Positions 25,101 through 37,100 of a stretch of 64,000 nucleotides of DNA are shown one piece after another. The position numbers and the translations under genes were made by a program. Location of the stretch: positions 43,491,761-43,555,760 of the forward strand of contig CM067592.1 of assembly GCA_034336665.1 (NCBI GenBank). Direction: 5' to 3'. The notes under the pieces were generated by a model. The model had not been told where the DNA came from, did no database searches, and was given only the letters and a program-made list of their open reading frames with translations. How positions within the stretch are numbered: the stretch's first letter is position 1; each line of letters starts with the position of its first letter. The stretch comes from Luscinia megarhynchos. Its lineage: Eukaryota; Chordata; Aves; Passeriformes; Turdidae.

Positions 25101-28100
25101 ATTCTTCTCAAAGCAGGGTTTTTCCCCCATCCCTAACCATTAGGACAGTAAGAGTGGTTTAATATGCACTTCTTAAACAAGTTTCAACACAAATACTTTA
25201 ATTTGAGATGTTAACTCCCACTATCTTGATTGACCTTAGGAGTAGGAGAAACTGGGTTAACAATTTAGCAGAATGACATGGAGACTGCTGTTTTGTGGTT
25301 AGCTGTTTTACCCTAGAGCCCTAGGAAAAAAGTGATGTTTGAAGTGGATTACTCATCACTAATGCATTGTATGAAATTAGTTATAAATAGGTTCTCTATT
25401 CTAGTCTTCTAGTTTTCTCAATTTTCAAGGAATTCTGTGGAAGAAAATGAATGACTCTTCAAACCTAGTAAGGAACTTGGATGAAGGGGTGATACGGAAA
25501 GGTGTTTGTTCACCTTTTTGGAATTCAAAGGTGTTATGATCTTTCTTAGAAGCACAGGAAGAGTTTGCTTCGCAATCAGTTGCACTGTGTATATTATTTA
25601 ACTCGGCAACACACTGCAATTTTTACAGTCTCTCTGAGTTTTTCTTAAACTTTGCAACTTTCAAACATAGCATCAACAGTTGAAAGTGCTGCATTTGGAT
25701 GACTTTATTTTGTTTGGTGGATTGCTATTGCAATTCTGATTTGCACCACTTGATGTCAGTGGTATGTCCCTAACACTGAGTGTTCACAGACCCTGGGTTT
25801 TTAAACTTGACATGCCCTTGTTTGCACTTGTGACTTCTAGAACCCCACATGTAAAACCTAAATTTGTGATTCATGACAGCAGCTCTGGTGATTCCTGAAA
25901 GAGTTACATGTGTGGGGGAAAAAAAAAAAATCCCACAAATTTTTCTTTTTTATGCATCAGTCTGCAACACTGTTATGTCATTGTTCCAAGCAATTATAAA
26001 GGACAATCTTTTAATCCTTGAATACAATTGTTACTGTTTGTGCTAAGTTTAGAATCTGGCATTTGTGGTAAACCTTTAGTGTGCATGCGCATAAAATTGT
26101 TTGGGTACTGTACCCTTACTGGGATAGTGGGCTGCTACAAGACAAGTGAAAAGGAAAATACTATGGATTCTAAATGTTTGTGGTTACAGGCTTTCAGATA
26201 ATTATTTATGTTTACATACTGAGCTTGTAGTCATTTGAGTATCTGCTTCCAAAGATGTGTTTTATTTTAGACATATATTTTTAGGGATGTAAGGGAACTT
26301 TACAGGGACAGAATCATTTTTATTTTATAGGCTTTTCAGCCCCAGTTTTTCAAAGAATAAGCAAAAAAAATTTCATCTGTTAAATTTTGCCATTTTTCTA
26401 TTCAAATTGATGTAGATAAGTTTGCTTTCTGCTGATTTTTCTCAGGTATAGGCATTGGTAAATACAACAGCATTAGGTATCTACAGTCAGGAATCACATG
26501 CTGAGTGTGGTTGAAAGGGACCTCTGGGGTCATCTTGAGCAGGTCCTCATACAGTTGGTTGCTCAGGACCATGTCCAGACAGCTCTTTAGTGACTCCACA
26601 GTTAACTCTCTGATTAACTTGTGCCAGTGGTCAGTGATTCTCACAGTGAAAAATGTTTCAGTATTTCCTGATATTTATGAGGAAGCTCCTGTGTTAGAAG
26701 TTGTGCCCACTGTATCTCATCCTGTCACTGCATGGCTCCATCATCCATTCAGGTTGCCTTCAGATATTCATGGACATCCCTAAGATCCATCCCTGTTTAC
26801 CCTGCCCTTCCCCACACTGAACAGTTCCATCTTTCTCAGCCTTTCCTCCTTCCTCTGTGTAACCTTTTACTGAGCTCTTTTCAATTGTGTGCATGTGTGG
26901 AGCTGAGAGTTGGGACTGGTGCTGGGTGAGGGCGAACTCTCATCCTGCTGGCAGCTCTCTGTTCAGTGTAGCCCGGAACACCACTGGCTTTCTTTGCTGC
27001 AGGAGCACTCTGTTGGCCCACGGTCCACCAGGACCCCAAGTCCTTTGCTGCGAAGCTGTGTTCCATATGACTGGCCTCCAGTGTGTGCTGGTTCCTGGGG
27101 CTCTTCCTGCCCAGGTGTAAGACTTCGTACTTCCCCTTTATGAGGTTCCTGTTGTCCCATTTCTTCAGATTTTTAAGGTCACTCTAAATATCAGCCACTC
27201 TTTCTAGTTTTATGTAATCAGCAGAATTCCCACTGATCACCACCCTCTGAGCCCATCCACTGAGACAGTTTTCACTCCACCTTACCCTCTGCTTATCCAG
27301 ACTGAGCATCAGCAACTTATCTTTGAGTACCCTGTGAGATGCAGTGTCAGTGGTCTTACTTGAAGTCCAGGTAGGCAGTTTACTCTACTATTCAGTCATC
27401 TACCAGGCCAGACATTTATGCATTGACATTTAGGAAGCTAGTCAAGCATGTCTACCTCTTTGTGAAGCCAGTGCTGACTACTATTGATGATTTTCTTGTC
27501 TTAATAGTGCCTAGAAATAGTTAACAGTAATTTCCTCTCTTTCCCAGGAATCAAAGCAAGATGACCAGCCTGTAGTTCCCTGTGTCTTCCTCATACTTGT
27601 CTGTCTTTAAGATAGGAGTGAAATTTACGTTACTCCTGTCCTCAGGTACCTCACCCAGTCACCATGATTGTTCAAAGGTTGGAAGGAGGCTCACAAGGGC
27701 ATCTGCCATCTCCCTCAGCACCTCTTGGTGTATCACACCATCACAGCCTGTGGGTTTAAGTATTCTAGTTCACATAAGTATTTTGCAGAGTAATGTTCTT
27801 CCAGCAGGGGAATGTCTTTACTGCTCCAGACTTTATCCCTACTCTGTGAGGGCTGGAGTTGCTAAAAACCAGTTTTACCAGTAAAGACCGTAACAAAGGA
27901 GATATTCAGTACTTCAACCTCTTCTGTGTCCTGTGTAACTCAGCCTCACATCTTTCGAACAATGGGCCCACATTTTCCCTAATTATCTTTATATCCTATG
28001 CATTTCTAGATCTTCTTGTTATCTTGGACATTACTTACCTGATTTAGTTCCATCTGGGCTTTAGCTTTGCCTGTGACACTCAGATAATGCTTCTGGTAGG

Positions 28101-31100
28101 CTGCACTATGGCTTACCCTAGGATGGTAATGCCTCTGTGTTTTCTTTTTGTATTTCAGTTTGTCCAGGAGTGTCTTGATATCCATGTGGACGTCCTGGCA
28201 TTTTTGTCTAACTTCATATTCACTGGGATAGAGAACTCTCAAGTTCGAGGGAGAGTGATCTTTCAATATTAACAGGCTTTCTTGGGGCCCCTTTACTCTC
28301 CAGGTTCATACACCATGGGACTCCTTTGAGCAGATATTTTAAGAGGCTGAAGTTTGCTTTGCTGAGGTCCAGGGTCATGAGCTTTTCATTTTCTCCCCTG
28401 CCCTTAGGATCTCGAGCTGCGCTGTGTCAGGGTCACTACAGCCATGACTTTCTTTGACCTCACGTCCTGGCTGAGCCCCTCCTTGTTGGTAATTACGAAG
28501 TCCCATATAGCACATCTCCTCGTGTGCTCCTTTGTCACTTGGAAGAGGAAGTTACCCTGAGTGCACTCCAGGAGCCTCTTGTATTGCAGTCATGCTGTGT
28601 TGCCATTCCAACTCATACCGGAGTGGTTGAAGACCTCCATGAGGATCAGTTCCTGCAAGTGTGTGGCAGCTGCTCCATGCGTCTAGAGGGCCTGATCTGT
28701 TTGTTACTTGTGGTCAGGTGTCCTATGGTAAACAACCGATATAACATCCCCTATAACATCCCCTTTGCCTGTTCGCTTCTTAATTCCAACATGTAGGGTC
28801 TCCATCAGGTCATCTTCCATCCAGATTGTGCTTTTAATGCACCCCACCTGCTCTCTCGCTTAAAGGGCAAATCTCTCTTCCTATTTGAAGAGCCCTCTTC
28901 CTCTTCTAAAGAACCAGTATTTCTTCAGCCATATAATGTCCAGGGACAATGGTTAGAGTTAGTTGTAAGGCAGAGGAATCTGGGAATCAGTATAATGGTT
29001 GTTTTGTTGATGTTGAGGTTTCAGATCAGTTATCTTGTCCAGATAAAATGCAGTGTTTAACTAGAAGCCCCCTGGCACTGTCAGTAAAAATAATATTTAT
29101 GAGATTTCATAAAATACCAGCTCTTCAGTCTTGTTTTGTAACAAAAATGCAAATATTCTACTATTACATTTCAATGCAGCAGCTTTCTCATCTTCGGGAA
29201 GGCAGTAACTATGCTCCTTGTAGATTAATTGTAAGCATTAGGTTGTTGATACTTCAATGATAAAACTGGGGAGAGCTTTTTTTGCATTAAAGAAATGGAC
29301 AATCTGAGACAGTCTCAATGTCTCTTTTCATCCTCTGAGATCCCAGTGACTCTTGTTGAGGTTACGGAAGTGCTGTCACTTGAAGTGCTTACTTTGTATG
29401 TAAATGGAAAAGTAGTAGCAATACAAGCACAGTTTTGGAAACTGGCAGATGTTTCTGAGTGGCATTGACCTAGGCCTTTATAGTCATCCTTCAGGGTTTG
29501 GCGGTGATTTCTTAATATAAATGTTCATAAATTCAAGAGAAAGTTCTGACAACATTTGCCTTTCGTCTGCACCATTTGTTCATGCATGTCATAATTAGCA
29601 ATGATTTTTTGCTGTGTCATTCTTAATCAGTGATCCAGCAGTCTTTGTTGTGACTCTATCAGAGCTTTTGCTTAACTAAATTGTTGTTGGTGTGTAACAG
29701 TACTTGAGTAACTTTCCCTAGTCAAGAGTTCTTGAAAGTTTAGAATTAGGGTTGGGATACTTCGATTCCTACTTACTCAAAATTCATTATAACCTTTTCT
29801 TAACTGATGTTTTTCTGAGATCTGAGTATATTTACAAATATGTGCAGTTAATAACACCTTCATCACGTTAACAAAAAACTCTAATGATTTCCTGCTTTCA
29901 GGAGTGGGTTGTTCTTATTCTGGGTTTCTGCTTCCTCAGAGTAGCTTAAATAAAAGAAGATTGCTTTGAAAGTATTGTGTTCTCTTGGTATGAGAAGATT
30001 AAATAGCTGTAATGAAGCTTAGGGAATTCAGAACCATCTGTCCAATACGCATCCATTTCTGTGTCTCTACAGGGTAGCTATATGGTATGCTGGCATAGCT
30101 GAGTATTTATTGTATTATGTTGTGACAAGATATGCCCTGTAGTGTGTTTGCTTGGCTTCTGTAGTGGTGAAAAATCTGTGGAGAGGAATGCTGAACACTG
30201 AAGATAAGAGGGAAGGAGTTGTAGCAAAAGGATTTTAAAATACCTGGTTTTCTTTTCAGAACTGGCCACTAAAATTAAAGTGGAATTATATGCAGCAGTT
30301 CCTGCCAAGAGCAGCTGAGATTTTACAGTAAACTTATTTCAAGACCTTGTTCTCACCTCCATGAAAGTACAACAGATGTGTGCTCTTTTATACAGCTATT
30401 CTTAAATGCTTATGCAGATCTTTTGAGATCTATGTTCAACAGCTTAACTATACCCATGAAAAAATGAAAGAAAAATGGAATATGCTGTTTGTGGAGTCAT
30501 TCAAAGAACGAGTCATAATTATGGCAATAGTGGTAATGTTTGCTTGCTTAGTTAACTGTACCTTGGTTTAAAAAGCAAAACAAACAAAACCTACCTACTG
30601 AAAACTGTCAAATGGTGAAAAAAGAAACCCAAAACCAAAGAGGGACCTCAGTACCTGCTCTCAAAATACTGTTGTGGAGATCAGCCCTTCTCTTCCAAAC
30701 CTGCACCACGTGGGTGGATGGTCTCAGCTTGATACTTAGTAAATATGGGCAGTTTCATTCTGATTCCTCTGCTGGGATGAGTGTCGAGCAGGCAAATAGC
30801 ATTCCTGTATGATTCGATTCCACTGTCTGTGGGAGAATTGGCGTGCAAAAATACTACCTTTGAAGACATTGCAAATTGCTCTGGTTTTCGTAGTATTCTG
30901 AAATTCATAAAGTAAAAGATGACTAAATTAATGTCTGTACTTAAGTAATTTTTCTGAGTTTATTGAATATGTTGATATCCAGGTGTTTGTGAATACCAAA
31001 ATGTGATTTTAAAGTATAATAGCCAATGTCTAATGATTGACTTGATACAAGTTCTGTTTCTTGTAGTATTTATAAAGTTGGAGTTTTTCCTTGCTTTGTC

Positions 31101-34100
31101 ATTTCAGATTTGTCCAATATGTGCAGCATTACCTGGAGGGGATCCGAATCACGTAACAGATGACTTTGCAGCTCATCTTACACTGGAACACAGAGCTCCT
31201 AGAGATTTAATATCCTTTCCAATTCGCAGCAAAGAGGCTAGACTGTTTCACCTAGTAGTCATGATGACTTGGTTTGATTGTTGTAGTCAAAGGGTCATAT
31301 TCTGGATTTCCTGGAATTTAGGCTGCTAAGAATATGTATGTCAAAAATAAAAAGGTTCATCTGCTAATTTAAAAATTAAAGTGTAGCTGTCAGAGTATGC
31401 ACAGACTGTAAAAGTGTAAAACACTGGAGAGTGTTTTTTGCTCTAACAGCAGAAACATTTAAGGGATTTTGACATACAGAGGTCTTGTTTTACTTACACT
31501 ATGTTATATTCTGCCTCATTATTACTCTTGGTGCTAGGAGTCAGTGCTGTATGTATTTTTAACATGAAGATGATTCAAGCATAACTGCTTATAATGAAAG
31601 ATTGTAACTTTTTTACTTTAATTAAACTTAATAATTTAAAACATAAAATTATCTTGTAATAATATAATTTTGTAGGGCTAGTGACCTTTTGTAATACAGA
31701 ACTCAGAAAACCTTCAGATTTTCTGGGAAAAAGGATGTTGTCCTTCAGTAACATTACCAGCCAGTTACGGACATTTCTCTATGCTTGATGGCCAAAGAGC
31801 TTAAACTGTTGTGATTTTTTTCATTCTTGTTATTGGAATATTTGTCTCCTTTAATTTTTTTTTCCTCCCTAGGATTAACTGATAAAATATCTTTTGATCT
31901 GGGCTTTTATTTAATGACATGCAAACTATGTAGCATCCCTACAGTAAGTAATCTCTGAATTATTCCTTTGGGTTGCATTTAAACAATCAGAAAAAAAGAC
32001 TGCACTATAACTTTGATAGTGGCTTTTTTGTTCAGAGATTTTTAAAAAGGAGCAAAGAATAATGTAAACACAAGCAGTTGGGGGAAAAAAAATCCAAACC
32101 CTATCAAATAGAGATAATTACACTAATAGAGGGGAAGTAGCATTTGAAGTAATGGCTCCACTTCAGTTGTGATTGTATTTGATTGCATTTAAGTTTGTTA
32201 GTATTAACAGGGTTTAAGGTCAGGACAGACTAAATGCACGGGTTAATGACTATGCAAAAACTAGATCAGTTTAAAGGAGTTTGGGTGTAAATTGTCTCTG
32301 TGAAAGGTGAATGATGAAAAAGTGATACAAAAACTGGTAAAGTTTTTGTAAAAACAAACTTTCGTTAAAGTCAGATGAAAGCAGTTACCTATACTTGTCT
32401 TTCTCAGGGAGAGGAGTAGAGCTCTCAGCACTCAGGAGGGGCAGGGTGCTGAATGTGGTGACTCTGGCCATGAGAACTTGATCCCAGGTGTCCTTGGAGT
32501 CATCAGTGGCCAGGAGTCATGCAGTCCTCCCTTTCTGGAGGAGGTGGGATAAGATCGATGAGGGGAGAATATATTTCACTGGATCTTTCCCAACCTTTGG
32601 ACAGTCTTGAAGTGTTGCTTGATGGCTGCTGTAGTTTGTGTCACTTTAGTTCTGCTCTTTGTACCAGCTGTGAGATTTTCATAGCACCTGCCAAATTAGG
32701 CTTTTTCTAATAAGAATTACATAACTACATAGCAGTGTGCCAGAGTTCTAACTGTGGTCTTCCAACATTGGCTTAGCTGTAAGGCAAGAAGTTTAAATTT
32801 TCTCAGCTACAGAATGAAATTAATTTCCTGCTGAAATGCACAAGATACTTGATTAGAATTCAGGCTACTGCTGCATTTTTTTCTCCTGTAGTACCAGATG
32901 ACCACCAGATGACTTCTACTTAGGGAATATTTGAGCCAGAAAAGACAACCTTTTTTTCAGATACAGAGTAAGATTTCAGTATCAGTCATTGCAAAATAAA
33001 TCTGTTTTGGGAATACAATGCCCACAGATAATTCCTGTAGAATTTCCTGCTTGTACTCTAGTGTGTTGGTGTCCACTGCTGTCAAATTTCCAAAACCTGG
33101 TAAGAAGTATCTTGACGTGACTGTTTGACATTGGACTCTACATCATTTCTAGCAACAGGGAGATTTAAGGCAGGAAAAAAGAAGAGAATATGCCCTATTT
33201 CACTCAGGGTCTGGCAGTGTAGGAAATAAGAACCATCGCTCTATGATACACCATTATATTCATATATATTATTTATTATTTATTTATATATTTATATATT
33301 ATATTGCTGAGTATGAAGTTGAAGTGTACAGAACAATTCTCTGTGTCCTGTAATTGCCTTCATGTACAAAAAGGAGATAGAGAAGGCTTTTGGCTTACAC
33401 TTTTTCTAGAGTAAAATTTCGTTTTGCAGTTTGAGGTAAGCTTTTACAGTTGGATCTGCTACGGTTTTGAGGGGTGGCCTTATCCACCAGCTGTTAATTA
33501 TATATGTTTGGTTAATTCTATTTTTGGGGGTTTTTTCCTAAAGTTGTCCCAAAACACGACATGTATTTCTTACTACAAACCTTGTGCAGCTATTACAAGT
33601 ATGTCATTTATTCCTACAGTCTTTGAACAACTCTTTAAAACCCAGTTTCTTTGTTTAGCAGGAAAATATCTGAAAATTTACTAAATGCATCTTTTCAGCA
33701 TTAATCATACAAATAGTTTTCACATGATTATTCAGTTTAAATATTTGTCACAAGGTAAGGTTTGCAAAGGTAAGGTTTTCTTACTCTAGCATAGCTGATA
33801 ATAAGATTCAAGTTCTATGCTTAACTGGTATTTGAAGAATGACATTTACCTCAAAACACTTTAAAAGGTGTGATTGGGAAGGTTACCCCAGAGTCCTATG
33901 TTTGCTTGAAAAATCCACAGATACTGTCCTGTTCTAGCATGTTTAGTTATGTAAAGCTTGCCAAACTACACTGGGTCTATATTCCATCTAATTTAGCAAC
34001 TCTTCTCCAGGAGCATCCAAAATTGGCACACTCAGAGGTGCAAGATGCTCTGAACTAAGCAAAGTGTGTTCTGTGCTAGGGAGGTTTTCCTCTTACACCG

Positions 34101-37100
34101 AGATGTTAAGTTTTACACTGTAGCATAACTTAACAGTTTTGAAAGAAGCAAATGTTCTGTAAAGTCTTCTTGTAACAGCTCTCTCTTGCCATGGGAGGTC
34201 AAGTCATTCCTTTCAGTCTTAAGTTCTTGACCTTCATAACATCATGAGGTTCTGCCTTGTAACATGATTTATGAAAAGTGCATTGGACACTACCCTTACA
34301 CAGAAATTGATACCATTTGAATGGCAACCATACTATTATAAAAATAAAAAACATAGGAGATGGAGGTCTAAGATAATTATAGTACCACTGAAATAAAATA
34401 TTAAAGCCTGTGCTAGTTCATTTTTCACCAGTGAGTCATACTAGTGATTTTTAAGAAGAAGCCTTGTCTGGACTGTCGTGGAGGAATGAATGTTAACAGA
34501 TTTGTGACAAAAATAATCCTTAAATTTGTTAATTACTTCAAAATTTGTATGAGAGTCTATAAAGTGCTCTTTATGTGAAAAGTGACAAAATACAAGTGTG
34601 TGATAAGGGAAAGTAAGGGAAAAAGAAAAATGAAAAGCATCATTGTCATAACTGGAATTAGTGATATTTCTTTGGCTGTAAGAAGAAAAGTGAAACAAAG
34701 GAGTGTGATGGATGTGCTGAATACTCCAGAAACCTACAGTTTCATAAAGACTGAAGTGATGAAATTTTTTAGATAAAAGCATGAAGTCAGAAGTCAAAAG
34801 GAATTTGGTAAATATTCTGATAGGAACTGCAGTAAACGTTTTTATTATTTTTGATACTTAATGTAAGAATTGGGAAGGGAAAACTTAAATTCCTGTCTCA
34901 GTAGTAAGCTTGGCTGAGCATGGATTTGTGTGGGTTTTCATAGAAAAATTTGATTAAAAAAAAGTTGCCAGATCAGTAAGTCTGACCTTTAGCATATCTA
35001 ATGTGTACCTCAGCTTTGCTTCAAAAGTTAAATCATTACTTAATGAATCAAGTACACCTGAGTATTTGACCCGTCAAATGTCCTTTAATGGTCATTTAGC
35101 ACTCAATGCCAAGCAGTTCTGTTTCCTTAACTTCTTGGTACGATGAATCCAGTGGCGTTCGGCATGTACGTAGGATGTTCCACCCAGGCCGGGGTTTGGG
35201 AGGCCCCCGTGCACGTAGATCAAACATGCACTTTACTACCAGTTCCCCTGGTGGGCTTTCGTCTTCTCAGAGTTCATATTCTCCAAGCAATAGAGAAGCC
35301 ATGGATCCTATAGCTGGTAAGAGCTGTAACCCAAATTTTACCCCACTGTCCTCCTTCCACAGAGAAAGGAGAATGCAAGGTGACACCAGTTGCTCTGCTG
35401 TGTGTTGCTCAGAAGCTGCACATAAAGGCACGGGATTCCACAGGGCAGGTGAAGAAGAAAAAGTTGTTCTTACTGTCAGCATCAGAAAATAATTAGGCTG
35501 TGTCTTTAGGATTCCCAGAAATAACTTGTTTGTGCTATTTTTGCCTTTGATGTAAAAATAACTTTTATTTACAAGAAATTAAAAATGGAGAGTGAAGGCA
35601 GTTTTGAAAACAAATACGGTTTTGTCTGCAGAGAAACCTAAGCGTTTTAATGCCATGGTCTTTATCTGTGCCCATATTTCAGGGACACCTCAGTCTGCCA
35701 CAAATCCACCTTTACTTCAGATGCAAAGGGGGCACAGTGCTCAAACTGGAGCTTGCTACTGTCAGTCTGTGACTACTTGAGGGGGAGGTAGCCCAGCCAT
35801 CTGACTTAAAGAGGCATTGCCCCTGGAAGGGGAGCTGTGGATCCAATGCTTCCTTTATCATGGTCCTCTTGGCCTGCCCTCTGCTGGCCTGGTGTGACCT
35901 GATGTAACTCACTAAATTAGCTGTGAAGAAGTAGCCCATCAAGAGAAAAAAGTGAGGTCACAAGGCTGAAGTTAGTTTTCAGCCTTGCAGGACCTTCCCA
36001 CTTAGCATCATTAAATGTGGGATAAAATGTCATTCTTTTGCATTCTATTCTGTTTTGGTGGAAGGTGTGTTTCTGTATTTAGAGCACACTGAGCTGGGTG
36101 TCCGTCTTGTTCCAGGACTGTTTTGAGTTCATATCTCTTTCCAAAATACTGCTTCCCAATATTCCAAGCTTTAGCTTACAGTGAGAATAAATACATCTTA
36201 ATCTTGCATGTGGGTTTAACATGTCTGCCTTTTTACTGGAGTAATAAATAGAAAAGATCACAGTGATTTTCCTATTTAAAGTTTACAGCGTCATTTAATT
36301 TTTTCCCCTCCTCTGGCATTCTCTAGTACTTAAAATTTACTTAATTTTGGTGCTGTTATCAGTATTGGTGAAAATTACTTAACCTCTCTAGTTCATATTT
36401 TGATGTGTTCCTTCAAAAACAACTTGCTTTAGAATGATTATGTTTTGTTAATACAATGGAAGAAGAATTGTCATAACCTATATAGTAACTTAGTAATGTA
36501 GAGGAGAGGGGCAGGAGCAGGATTGTCCCCTGCTTCCTCTGCCATTTCATCAACTGCAGCAGGTATCTGAGATAAGAAGTACCTTCTCCACAGGGCATAG
36601 AAGAGATTCTGTAGTAATGCACTGAGCAGTAACTCGCTGCTAATATTTATTTCAAAAAAAACTTTGTGGATAAAAATTTGCAAGGAGTATTCCATCTTTC
36701 TGAATTGGAAGACCGAATAACAGAAGGGGTTTTCCTCATGCTTGTGGCAGAAGTAAAAATTCATAGAGAATACTTTTGATGTGAAGCAGTGATTTAATAT
36801 GTTTTCTTAACTAAATTTCTTTTATTGAATGTTTGAAGCGATGGTACAATATTTCTCTCTTTGCTGCAGTACAGCTTCCCTCTGGGATAATTGTGTTTTG
36901 AGGGAACACTCGTTGAAAGGAAAAAAAAAGTTACCATCCACAGCCAAAATAAAGAAGTTTCTTAGTGTCTGTTTTGTCTTCAAGTTTCAGAGTGTGGCTG
37001 CAGAGGACATCTTTTGCCAGCTGCCTGTAGATTGGCTCTCCTGTCATTGTCGACACTTTAAACCTAGTCTTATTATTTGGACTAAATCTGCATAATTAGT

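Noticed and set aside
31210..31329. Continuation of the exon 4 open frame into the following sequence
   Set aside because: It would replace the conserved Asp-Glu-Ser junction with unrelated residues. The ATATCCTTT signal and the matching AC acceptor show that this is intron.
31869..31945. Possible extra exon ending ACAG|GTAAG-like in intron 4
   Set aside because: It does not belong to the known KCMF1 protein, and the phases of exons 4 and 5 already join exactly.
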